This document shows, one piece after another, positions 50,392-60,756 of a DNA stretch of 64,000 bases. Under the pieces are notes generated by a model. The model was not told the origin of the DNA. It made no database searches and worked only from the letters and a program-made list of their open reading frames with translations. Position 1 is the first letter of the stretch. Each line of letters opens with the position of its first letter. The DNA comes from Nelumbo lutea (lineage: Eukaryota; Streptophyta; Magnoliopsida; Proteales; Nelumbonaceae). The stretch lies in NCBI GenBank assembly GCA_022828595.1, contig JAKGHH010000005.1, forward strand, positions 61,499,655-61,563,654. Direction: 5' to 3'. A program made the translations under genes and the position numbers.

Positions 50392-50852
50392 GGGTTCTCA
50401 CTTTTGACTTCTTTCTCGTTTCTTTGCCCATAGACAATGTGTATGGAGAACCGATTGGTTGATCAATCAGCAACTTATGCAGCCGAGTTAGAATGGTTTT
50501 TGGAGAGTTTTTGTGGAGGTTTTCATCCTTAGTTGAAGCCCAAGGCAGGTTCTTGGAGATTCTTCTCGAAAACCCTAGATAATTGGAGAAATCTTATTAT
50601 AGGTCGTATAGACATTTTGAACCTGGCGCTTGGGGATCAGATGTAAGACTTTTGATTTCTATTGAGGGTGGTTTTGGTTGGGCTGAGTGCTGGAATCTCT
50701 GGTAGGAGCAGTTGGAGTTTCTCTCTTTCTCTCCATCCTATTGGGTCCTATGAAACCCTGTCTTTGGGAGGTTGAAGGGTTATTCTATGCTTAGAACAGT
50801 AAATCTAGCCTATTAAACCCTAATTTGATTTTTGTTTGCATCCATTCACTCA

Positions 50853-51769
50853 ATGGAGCAAACTGGAGGAGAGACCAAATATTCCACAGATTCCAAGTTT
50901 GGGCTTGGGGGTCAGTGGAGAATCTTTTGGGGGTTGTGACTACTGTAAAGTTAGATAGGACCAATTATTTAGCCTGATCTTAATCTATTAAGATACATGT
51001 GTGTAGTAGAGGAAAATGGGGTTACATTATCGAGAGCAAGAAGAAACCGGAGGAGGATGATCCTACCTATGAAAGGTGGATGAAGGAAAATTACGTAATA
51101 GTGGATTGGTTAGTGAATTCTATGCAACCACACATTAGTCGGCATTACCTGTGGATGGAAACTGCAAAAGAAGTATACAATAATGTCATGGAGACCTATT
51201 CCCAAATGCTTAATGTTGCTCGGGCCTACAAATTGAAGCATGATGTAAATAATCTAAGATAGGGGGAGAAGCCCTTAGCCGTCTACTTATCTATGTTGAA
51301 ATCTCTTTGGCAAGAGATTGATCTGATGGAGGTTGTTGTTTGGAGTTGCACAAAAGATACAAAAACATATAGGAAGTTGGTGGAGAGAAATTGGGTCTTT
51401 GAGTTCCTCATTGGACTCAACCTGGAGTATGATATTGTGATGTAGAATGTTTTAGCAAAGGATGAGGTGACTTTGTCTCAAGCATATGCTATGGTGAGCA
51501 GTGAGGAGAGCAGAAGACAGGTTCAGCCTGTCGAGCCGCAGGTTGATCAGTATGCCAATGTCGGAATGAAGCCAAAGGTTAACACTGGGAAGAAGGATGC
51601 TATCTTTGAATATTGCAAGAAGCCTAGACACATTAAAGACACCTGTTGGAAGTTGCATCTAGAGCTCATTCCTGCCAAATTCAAGAAAGAAAATGGTGGG
51701 AAAAGGTTTGAAACTGGAAAAAATGGAAATGCAAATGTAGCCACCTCCTCACAAGGTGAACAAGCATAG
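50853..51769 (+). pseudogene. copia-1 gag remnant
   Basis: Starts at ATG 50,853 and carries TTVKLDRTNYLA, MQPHISRHYLWMETAKEV, TYSQMLNVARAYKLKHDV and a zinc knuckle region YCKKPRHIKDTCWK. The first cysteine of the CX2CX4HX4C knuckle is lost (Phe in its place). In-frame stops lie near 50,979, 51,260 and 51,443, mostly CAG to TAG type, plus a frameshift around 50,920. Related to copia-2 gag. Confidence 0.85.
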
Positions 51770-51784
51770 GATAGAGAGAAGTCG

Positions 51785-52231
51785 GTGGGAGAACATCTTG
51801 CAGTCAATTATCTAAAAAAAAACAGCTTGCAGCCGCCAGGGCTAAATGAGAAGTATGGCCGAATAATCAATCATTTGGAGTCCATTGCTACAGCTCCTTC
51901 AGAGGTTGTTCCTTCCTCTACATATGCTCACTCAGGTATTCGTGCCACTGCACATCATGCTTTTGCCTTAGGTACTAATAAAACCCCTTGGGTAATTGAT
52001 TCTAGTGCTTTTGACCATATGACCAGTGTTTCACAGTTACTCACCTCTTACCCACTCCTTTCTGGTCAGGATAAGATATCCCTTGCTAATGGCTCTCTTG
52101 CACATAGCATAGGAAAGGGAGACATTAAGACCTCTAATGCCCTGACCTTATCATTTGTTCTTCATATACCTAAACTTAATACCAATTTGCTTTCAGTTAG
52201 TAATTTGACTAAATCCTTGAATTGTAGTGTG
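51785..52231 (+). pseudogene. copia-1 protease remnant
   Basis: WVIDSSAFDHMT (about 51,991-52,025) corresponds to the copia aspartic protease active site D-S-G-A, with Gly changed to Ser, followed by LSFVLHIPKLNTNLLSVSNL. The frame is broken at 52,231 by a DNA element. Inactive. Confidence 0.8.
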
Positions 52232-53199
52232 GCTCAAGGTTTAAGGCTAAAGGCGGAGAAGAAGCGGTTGTGTCTCATAGGGGCGAGGCGTAAGCCTCAA
52301 GGCGTTTTGAGGTGTAAGCCTTGAGCAAAAAAAAAAGGATATAATCCACAAACAATAAAGACATGAAAACATAAAATTAGGATCTTATATGGCTTATATG
52401 ATATATTAGAACATGGATTCATGGTTCAAAGTATCCATACACCCCAATATGCTGAAAGGGATGTATTGATTATCTACACTTTGAACCATGCATAATTTTT
52501 TTCAGTTTTTTTTATTTTACAAGGTTGGATTTATATTATTTAATTTTTAAAAAGAATTTAAAAATATCTTAAAGAGGGGGTATTGGTACCCCAAATATAC
52601 AATACAATTTATGTTAGAATCGTACCAAAGTAGTTTTTTTACTTTTTTTTCTTATTAAAATTTTCAATTTAGGGATATGAACCAGCATTGTTTTAAGAAC
52701 AAGGCATTCCTATTTCATTTCTTGCACTAATATACATTAGTGAAGAGTGACCATATATATGATGCATGTGCTTTAGAAGAAATAGAATACCAAGTATGAG
52801 ATAAATGAATAAATGGGAATTATCAAATAATAATAATAATAATAATAAATGGGCAAATGGATAAGAATAAAACATGAAAAATAAAGCAAACTATTTTCTT
52901 ACACATTCTATATGTATTTTTGTGTTATTTGTATGTTTATTTATTTGATCATTACACCAATAAAACAAGGATTTCTTTTTCTTAAATTTATGTTTGCCCT
53001 TATGTAAACCTTGATTTTTTTTTTTTCTGAGGCCAAGGTTGAATAATTGAGGCCAAAGGTCCAAAGGCATAAACCTCAAATAACTCAAGGCCTAAGCTTT
53101 GTTGATGGGGTCTAAGGCTATTGAGGCCAGGCCTTTTTTCATAGGCTTGCCTCAAGGCTTAGGCCTTTAGCCTAGCCTCAAGAGCCTTTTAAAGCAATG
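52232..53199. mobile_element. GGCCT-rich non-autonomous DNA element inside copia-1
   Basis: The insert begins GCTCAAGGTTTAAGGC and ends with AGAGCCTTTTAAAGCA; both ends carry inverted clusters of AAGCCTTGAGGC-type words. GTGTG is present on both sides (52,227-52,231 and 53,200-53,204), and wider 8-mers match at 6 of 8 positions, consistent with an old hAT-like duplication. Removing it brings protease and the following integrase-leading sequence back together. The centre is AT-rich and non-coding, with a (AAT)n tract at about 52,829-52,847. Confidence 0.7.
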
Positions 53200-53204
53200 G
53201 TGTG

Positions 53205-53701
53205 ACTTTTTTCCCTTCATATTGTGTTTTTTAGGACATGAAATCTCAAAAGGTAATTGGGAGTGGCCATTCGGCAAATGGGATCTATCTATTAGACATG
53301 CTTGAGTAGAGCCAAGTACAACCTAATAGAAGTGCATTTGTTTCAGAGTCACTAGTCATATTATGTCATGTCATAGTCGTCTAGGTCATTTTTCTTTTTC
53401 TTCATTAAGTCAATTGTTTCCAAAGTTATTTAAAGGAATCAGTCTATCAAGTCTACATTGTGAGTCTTGTGAGTTCTCAAAGCATTGTAATAACACTTAT
53501 CCTTTAAGTAATAAAAGATCGACTCTTCCTTTTAATATTGTTCACTTTAATGTGTGGGGGCCTTACCATTTACTGTGTATGGGTGGCTATAGATGTTTCT
53601 TCCTATTTATTGATGATTTTTCACAATATACTTGGATTTATGTTATGCGCTCTCATGTTAAAGTGCCTTAACTTGTGCAACAATTCCATGAACACACACA
53701 T
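53205..53701 (+). pseudogene. copia-1 integrase, first part
   Basis: Contains the pre-integrase HxxLGH-type motif (HSRLGHFSFSSLSQL), CESCEFSKH, and the integrase core start HFNVWGP, where the first catalytic Asp is Asn, then FLFIDDFSQYTWIYV. A stop lies at about 53,305. The reading frame reaches 53,701, continues directly at 59,758 and is in phase across the solo-LTR insertion. Confidence 0.85.
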
Positions 53702-54286
53702 TGATGAGGGGTGATTTGGCCCGCCAATTGTGAAGCACCACATGCCACGTTTGAACCGTTAGATGACACCTCAATGCCACATGGGAACAGGTTGGATGGA
53801 GCTAAGATGACTTGGGCCAACCTACCTAACCAAGCACAAAGCGACACGTGATACGTCGAACAATCTAATGACACCTCAGCACCACGTGAGATGTGTATCC
53901 CAAGACATTCTGCAATAAGGCAGCCCATTCCACCTCGGGAGAGAAGGCCGAGGACCTCAAAGGCTGACCTGCACTCTTCCGACTAGGTAGCCAACAAGCT
54001 AAGTAGTCAACTGACTTCTAGGGTACCTACCTACCAATCTGACGACCTACATGGTAGATTAACCTTATCCAAATTAACGTGCCTATCGGTTCCGAGTTAG
54101 GTGGTAGCACGTCACCCACCTGGCGTGGATGATCTCGGTCCCCCTACGACTTAGAGAAACTGGATGAAGATCACCACCAACATAGGAGGAACGTGCCCCA
54201 AAGATAATGGGCCGATAAGGTCTTCCTTGGATATCTCGGACCCCAATGCCTATCAACCCTCCTTTACAAGGTACGTGCAATTAAGT

Positions 54287-54642
54287 ACTTGAATAAAAAA
54301 TAGATCTGTGTTCTAATGTAAATCAAGAAGAAGAAAGAAATAAAGAAAACAGCTAGGCTTCGAAGAGAAGAAGAGAAGAAGAAGAGAAGAGAGAAAGAAT
54401 GAAGGGGTTCAGTTTGATTAATCTACCGCCCCATTAGATCTTAGATGTTATATATAGATTAGTCTCCTTACAAGAGTAGGAGTTACTCTAATACCCCTAC
54501 TTAAAATAAAACACAAATAAATAAAGATAAACATAAACAAGGATAAACAAGGGCCAGCCGGCCCAACTATAATAAGAGGAAATAAAATAAATAAGTGTGG
54601 GGATGGAACCACACATACTAAGAGCTATTAACTATCTCTACA
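54287..54642 (-). repeat. copia-2 3' LTR (356 bp)
   Basis: On the minus strand it begins TGTAGAGATAG after the polypurine tract (54,643-54,655) and ends ATTCAAGT. Aligned to the 5' LTR it shows about 10 substitutions over about 250 bases and has 84 extra bases (roughly 54,300-54,390, AAG/AAGA-rich). Confidence 0.88.
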
Positions 54643-55610
54643 CTCCCCCTCAAGTTGGGAGTAGATATTTGTCATGCCCAACTTGTGTAAATATGTCTCC
54701 AACTTGATTTTTGTGACTGCTTTGGTGAAGATATCAGCTAACTGCATGTCTGACGCAACGTAAGGAAGGCATGCTTCTTGAGATGCATCCGTATTTATTT
54801 CTATTTTCATGTGACCATTATTTTTGGAGAGTATGCCTCTCCCTAGGCATCTCTTCAAGTAAGCAAGTATCATTTCCATTGCAAGGATGTGAGTGGTCTT
54901 AGGAGAATGCACGTACTGACTAACAACACTGATAGCATATGAAATATCTGGCCGAGTTAGGCAAAGATAAAGAAGTTTCCCAACTAGATACACACCCCTG
55001 TCCTCAAGAAGTTCTCCACTTTCTGCAATTATTTTATGGTTCAGCTCAATGGGTGTGTCAACAAGCTTCACTCCTAATTTTTCAGTTTCCTCCAATAAGT
55101 CAATGACATACTTTCTCTAAGAGATAAAAATGTCATGCTTAGATCAAACTACCTCAATTCCCAGGAAATAGCGCAATTCCCCCAAGTCCTTCACTTCAAA
55201 TTCCTTGTGAAGATAATGTTTAAGCGGTTCAATCTCACCAGTATCACTCCCTGTTATCACAATGTCATCCACATATACAGCAAGTAGGGTCAAGGAAGAG
55301 TTTGTCTTCTTAAAGAAGACAGTGTGATCTGATTGAGCCTGTATGTAACCAAATTTGTCCAAAGCTAGTATAAACCTATCAAACCAAGCTACCAGAGATT
55401 GTTTCAACCCATATAAAGCCTTCTTCAGCAAGCAAACTTTCTTTCTTGCTTCTGTACTGTAAAAACCAGAGGGTTAACTCCATGTACACCTCTTCTTGCA
55501 AGCCTCCGTTGAGAAAAGCATTCTTAATATCCATTTAAAATAGTAGCCATGATAAGTTCGCAACAATGGATAGGACTCTAATAGTGTTCATCTTTGCAAC
55601 TGGTGCAAAG
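54628..55610 (-). pseudogene. copia-2 reverse transcriptase C-terminal half and RNase H remnant
   Basis: Minus-strand frames show a degraded D-I-K-N-A-F-L-N-G block near 55,530, ALYGLKQSLVAWFDRF, intact YVDDIVITGSD (about 55,255-55,285) and LRYFLGIEV, then LYLCLTRPDISYAISVVSQY. RNase H is mostly deleted: the frame jumps from INTDASQEACLPYVAS directly to the ADIFTK motif. The frame runs through the polypurine tract and stops inside the LTR. Several stops are present. Confidence 0.85.
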
Positions 55611-55924
55611 CATAGTTGTCAAGGCGACGCCTAGGCAGGCACCTAGGTGACTAAGCGGTTTTACAATGTCACCTCGCCCAAACGCCTATAGTTTTGTATA
55701 CTAGGCGACCGCCCAAAGACTTGGGCGAGCGCCTAGGCGACTAGGCGGGCTCCTCCTCCTCCTCCTTCCCTTCCTAGTTCCTAGCTTCCTGCACTTATTA
55801 TTTATAACAGCTGAACCTACTCCCTTCCTAGTACCTAAAGGCTAAACTAAATAGTTTAGGGCAAATTCCATCGACTTGGCACCCCATGGTCGCCTAGCCT
55901 CGCCTAGGCGCCTTAACAACTATG
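55611..55924. mobile_element. hAT-like MITE inside copia-2 reverse transcriptase
   Basis: A 314-bp element with 16-bp inverted repeats CATAGTTGTCAAGGCG and CGCCTTAACAACTATG (one mismatch), flanked by the exact octamer GTGCAAAG at 55,603-55,610 and 55,925-55,932. The interior repeats GCCTAGGCG-type words in both orientations. It is the innermost layer of the nest. Confidence 0.92.
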
Positions 55925-55932
55925 GTGCAAAG

Positions 55933-56165
55933 GTTTCCATATAGTCTATGCCATAAGTATGTGTGAATCCATTTGCAACCAATCTAGCCTTATATCTCTC
56001 TACAAAACCATCAGCATTATACTTCACAGTAAATACCCATCTACATCCAACAAGTTTCTTCCCCTCATGTTGGTTAACTAGTTCCCATGTATTGTTCTTA
56101 ACAAGAGCATCCATCTCTGCTTTCATTGCTTCCTTCCACTCAGGTATCAATAAAGCTTCTTGAAT
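55933..56165 (-). pseudogene. copia-2 reverse transcriptase N-terminal part
   Basis: Minus-strand frame IPEWKEAMKAEMDALVKNNTW, GCRWVFTVKYNADGFVERYK, IDYMETFAP, the conserved start of copia reverse transcriptase. It is interrupted by the MITE just after ETFAP. Confidence 0.88.
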
Positions 56166-57640
56166 TGTTCTAGGTATAGGAATAGTAGCAATAAATGCCA
56201 GATAAGATCTATAAGATTTTGAGAGACAATCATAAGAAAGAAACTTGGAGATACAATGGGCAGTGGATGGGGTACAATGGCGCTTCCTTTTACGAATTGC
56301 AATTGGAAGATCAAGATCTAAAGGAGGCTGAGGATCAATGGTTTAAGGCAAAGTATCTGCAATGGTTGGCTCAACAGCGGGAGCAATGGTAGTGTTTGGA
56401 TCTAGGGTTGTAGAAGATGTTGGAATCGGCTTGGACAGCTATTGAGGACGGGAATCAACCTGCCTCCACCATTGTTTGTGATACACTCTCAACTCCCTGC
56501 ACTTTTGACAACCCTCTTCACGACACTCCCCCTTAGTAACTGGGACAGGTAATGAGACTCTTGGGGCTGAAACTGAAATCCCTTCCTCACTACTCTCCTC
56601 GTCAAGAGAAGTCCTATGATAGTAGGCATATCCTCAAAAAAGGTAGCATCCATGGACACAAAACATTTCCCTGAAATAGGCTCATAACAGCAATATCCCT
56701 TTTGATTTTGTGCATACCCAAGGAAAATACATTTAGTAGCTTTCGGATCAAACTTGGAGCGATGAGGTCCAAGGATTTGAACAAAACAAGTACACTCAAA
56801 GTTTTAAGGGGAATAGTGAATAGGTTCTTGTTTGGATACAGAAGGCCGAATGGTGTTTTCATGTCTAGAATCTGTGAAGGAACCCTGTTAATAAGGTAAA
56901 CAGCTATATAAATTGCATCCCCCCAGAAGCGTATGGGAACATTAGAGTTGAGCTTGATGCTTCTGGCTACCTCTAGGATATGTCTATTTTTTCTCTCAAC
57001 AACCCCATTCTGCTAAGGTGTACGAGGACAGGTGCTCTAATGAATGACTCCATGATCTAGGAGACATGATGCCAAGGGTTTTGCAAAGTACTCCTTGGCA
57101 TTATCAGATCTAAGAATTGATCTTGATTTCAAACTGGGTCAAAACCATCTGATGGAAAGCCTGAGTCAGAGAAGGGACCTTAGCTCGAGAGTGCATAAGG
57201 TAAACCCATGAGAAGCGGGTATAATCATCAACAAATAACAAGAAATATATGTACCCCCCCATGGTAGGAGTATAATATGGCCCCTAAACATCTGCATGCA
57301 CAATTTTATAAGGAATGTTGTTTTTTTTATAACTCAAAGGATAAGTTGATCTACAATGTTTTGCAAGTTCATAACTTTCACACTTCAAACTAGACACTTA
57401 GACTGAAATAAATTCGGAAGCAGACTCTTCAAAAACCCAAAAAGACAAATGACCTAATCGATTATGCCAAAGCATAATCTGACTCCAAGACTGAGAGACA
57501 AACAATATCCCAACTTCATTCTACATCCCTTGTGGATGATCAAGAAGGTAAATTCCATTCATCTCACGGCCAATCCCAATCACCTTCGTTTCCAGATCCT
57601 GAAAAACACAATGATCAGAAAAAAAGATTACTGAACCATT
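56166..57640 (-). pseudogene. copia-2 integrase and linker remnants
   Basis: Degenerate minus-strand frames include a copia pre-integrase LGHLS motif near 57,440, an integrase-like VHADVxGPY near 57,290 and FVDDYTRFSWVYLMHSR near 57,200-57,240. From about 56,600 to 56,850 lies FDPKATKCIFLGYAQNQKGYCC and SMDATFFED. Multiple stops and frameshifts lie between, so it is inactive. Confidence 0.75.
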
Positions 57641-58667
57641 TTAGTTCTTAATAATACTACTAACTGAAAGCAAGTTAGCGCTAAGCTTAGGAACATGCAA
57701 AACTGAGGTTAAGGAGATGAAATCAGACAAATGCACTCTCTGCACAATACTAAATGTCACATTAGCACTGTCTGCAGTAGTTACCACATTAGCACTCCCC
57801 TTCTTGTTTCTAAGTCTTATTGGCATTAGGTGAGGATACAACTTCCAACAAGTGTCCCTGGTGTGTTTAGGCTTCTTGCAATGATCACAAACACTATCTC
57901 TTTTGTCTCCCTTCCTAATTTCTCTATCCTTCTCCCCTCCAACCTTAGATTTTGTTGCTACCAAGGCTACTTCTGTAGGCTGAAAAGATAGCATAACCTT
58001 CCTCCTACTCTCTTCACTGTGAACCAATGAGTAGTCTTGAGATAAAGTCACACTCTCCCTAGTGAAAAGTTGTTGTCTTATAATGTCAAAATCTAAGTTT
58101 AGACCAGCTAGAACTCAAACACTCTATTTGTTCCAATCAGTTTTCTATATGTTGTTGCATCCCTCTGGCTTTCCCATTCAATAGTTTCCAAGTGATCAAT
58201 TTCATGCCAATGGGATTTCAGAGTAGCAAATACATGGAGACTGACTTCTCCCCTTGTTTGAGGTTATTCACTTCATACTTCAGCTCATAAGCTCTAGCCA
58301 CATTAAGAGGTTGAGAATAAGTCTCCTTCATGCTGTCCCAAATCTCCTTGGTTGTTTTTGCCCAAAGGTAGTTTCGGCTGATGTGGGGCTGCATAGAGTT
58401 GCATAGCCAAGTCATCACCAAGTAGTTCTCTTGAACCCATTTTGGATAATATGTATCTTCCTTGGCTGGTTTCTTTGTGTCTCTGGCCACGTACCCTAAT
58501 TTACCTTTACCTCTACCTCCAATGGCCATCATTGTCGATTGGGCCCACTCCAAGTAATTTGTTCCATCAAACCTAACAGTGGTAATCTAGAACAAGTTTT
58601 CAGTCATGTTACCAGTCCCAAAAAATCCTTCCCCTTGTATTTTTAACTCACTTCCAACCTTCTCCAT
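57641..58667 (-). pseudogene. copia-2 gag with intact zinc knuckle, protease active site deleted
   Basis: The start ATG is at 58,665-58,667. Gag carries DGTNYLEW, MQPHISRNYLWAKTTKEIWD, TYSQPLNVARAYELKYEVNN and an intact CX2CX4HX4C knuckle (CDHCKKPKHTRDTC). A stop falls near 58,590 and the frame breaks around 58,060-58,215. Downstream of the knuckle the frame passes to VLHVPKLSANLLSVSS without the D-S-G-A protease site, so protease has an internal deletion. Confidence 0.85.
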
Positions 58668-59266
58668 TCTATGTAGAGCATGAATAGGTCACAAAACTCC
58701 AAGAAGAAGACCAAAAAGACTTTTTCTGCTGAAACACTAAGAAAATCAGAGAAAAATAAACCCAGAATTTAATCTCAGCAAAGAATAGGCACCAAAACTT
58801 GGTTTCAGTCGACAATTTCTTTCCAAGAAAGTAATCTCAATAAAAAAAATCAATTTTCCAGATCAATAACAGTCAAAACCAGTCCTTGATTCCTCAAAAA
58901 AGAGGTCAAAGGGTTTTATGCCAAGGGGAAACCAGCAGAGAATATCTAGTTTTATCAGCCACTACTTAGAAAAGATCTTGACAACTTCTAACCAAAATCG
59001 GTTCAACTAAAAATTGTACCTTTCTCAAAAAAGATTCTGATCACCACCTTAGTTTGAAACCCTAATCTTGGTCGCACCTAAAAACTCTGATTCTTCTTGG
59101 TCACCTGGGCAATCTTCCAAGAGTCTTCACTTTCTTGGGCAGAGTCTCCAACACTCCAACAACCTCCAAGAACCAGGCGCTACTGCAACAGATCTTGATC
59201 TAAGGAGTTCTCATGTAGCCTATCAGATCAGGCTCACATGAGAACCCTAGTCCTTTCTCGCCAAGT

Positions 59267-59278
59267 GCTCTGATACCA
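59267..59278 (-). promoter_or_regulatory. copia-2 primer binding site
   Basis: The minus strand reads TGGTATCAGAGC, an exact initiator-Met tRNA complement, immediately after the LTR end. From here to the gag start (58,668-59,266) is the non-coding leader. Confidence 0.9.
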
Positions 59279-59550
59279 ACTTGAATTACATTAGAAGAGA
59301 GAAAGAATGAAGGGGCTCGGTTTGATTAATCTACCGCCCCATTAGATCTTAGGTATTATATATAGATTAGTCTCCTTACAAGAGTAGGAGTTACTCTGAT
59401 ACCCCTACTTAAAATAAAACACAAAAAAATAAAGATAAACATAAACAAGGATAAACACGGGCCAGTCGACCCAACTATAATAAGAGGAAATAAAATAAAT
59501 AAGTGTGGGGATGGAACCACACATACTAGGAGCTATTAACTATCTCTATG
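59279..59550 (-). repeat. copia-2 5' LTR (272 bp)
   Basis: Aligned with the 3' LTR over about 250 bases with about 10 substitutions, lacking an 84-base segment near its 3' end. Its first two bases read CA where the 3' LTR has TG. Confidence 0.85.
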
Positions 59551-59757
59551 TAAGTGCAACTTTAGTTCTCGTTTTCTTGCTCTCCTGCTCACTATAAGCT
59601 CGGCTAACTTAAGCATCGGAGTGCTCACCCCAGGTCTAAACCCACGGATACTCTGACTCTCTCTCTCTCTCTTGCAGATCAGTCTGCCAACTTCAGCACT
59701 CATCGTACAAGCTGTCCTCCAGCACGAAAGCTGGCGATTTTGTGCGTCATCACACAT

Positions 59758-60756
59758 ACTCAGTTTAACACCCGCATCAAAATATTCCGATCAGACAATG
59801 CTAAGGAATATTTTGAGAAGGACCTTACCTCCTATCTTGAAAAGTTTGGGGTTGTTCATCAGAGTTCTTGTACCCGCACTCCACAACAAAATGTAGAAGA
59901 GAAGAAAAACAGACATATTGTAGAAGTTGCAAGGAGCATCCTTTTTGCTACCCATGTTCTTGTGAAATTTTAGGGTGATGCAATTTTAACAACTACCTAC
60001 CTAATTAACTGCATGCCTTCTCGAGTTTTGGGGTTAAAATCTCCTTTTGGAGTCCTTTCCTTGTGTTGAGATCTTCTCCATTCCTTGGTCTTTGGTTGCA
60101 CTTGTTGTGTCCACATTCCCATTTCTAAGAGACATAAGTTTGACCCCAAGGCTCAAAAGTGTATCTTTCTTGATTATGCCTCCACACAAAAAGGGTATTG
60201 TTGTTTTGATCCCATTAGTGGCACTCAGTTTGTTTCCATGGATGTCACCTTTGCATAGTCAATTCCTTTTTATAATCGTCCTTATGAGGTGGAGAGATCT
60301 CTTGAGTAGTTTTCTTCATCCCTTCCTTTGCCAACTCCAATTGAGTCTTGTGTTGAGCCCTCCACAGTTACCCCCATTCTCGTGGAGGGGTCCTACTTTG
60401 AGGTCTTCCATTCCTACTCCCTCTCCCTCCTCCTGCTAGTCCTCCAGTTTTTACCGCTCATCCTATTCTCCAAAAGTAGTACTAGCAGCAAAGGCTAAAA
60501 CAAACACAGATTGACCCCATACCTCCAGTTGAGTCTCATGCACTTCCAATTGTTGAAGAGAGCCATCACCTCCTCCACCAACACCCTTGTTTCCAGACTT
60601 TGACCTACCCATTGCTTTGAGAAAAGGTAAGAGGAAATGTACAACTCATTGTATTTCCAAAACACCTTTCCAACACCTTGTTGTCCTCATCCTACTATGC
60701 CTTTCTAGCCTCCGTTTCCTCTCAACCCATCCCAAAGTCTTTCAGAAACTGTAGCC
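59758..60756 (+). pseudogene. copia-1 integrase second part and linker
   Basis: Begins with TQFNTRIKIFRSDNAKEYF (second catalytic Asp present), HQSSCTRTPQQN (catalytic Glu region altered by a lost Gly), VARSILFATHVLVKF then a stop near 59,971. The linker includes FDPKAQKCIFLDYA-like sequence near 60,140-60,180. Further stops and frameshifts follow. Confidence 0.8.

Larger units (their letters stand above)
54287..59550 (-). mobile_element. copia-2: minus-strand Ty1/copia element with 5-bp target duplication
   Basis: Flanked by TAAGT at 54,282-54,286 and 59,551-59,555, with LTRs at 54,287-54,642 and 59,279-59,550. Total 5,264 bp including a 314-bp MITE. Minus-strand order is 5' LTR, primer binding site, gag, integrase remnants, reverse transcriptase, partial RNase H, polypurine tract, 3' LTR. 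The LTRs end in ATTCAAGT, immediately before the primer binding site. Confidence 0.88.
53702..59752. mobile_element. solo LTR (about 780 bp) inside copia-1 integrase, split by copia-2
   Basis: It starts TGATGAGGGGTGATTTGG and ends GTGCGTCATCA (TGATG/CATCA inverted ends), flanked by CACAT at 53,697-53,701 and 59,753-59,757. After removing copia-2 and one TAAGT, about 780 bp remain with no internal coding sequence, so this is a solo LTR left by recombination between the two LTRs of an element, probably Ty3/gypsy by size and composition. Its right part contains a (CT)n tract near 59,658-59,674. Confidence 0.85.
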
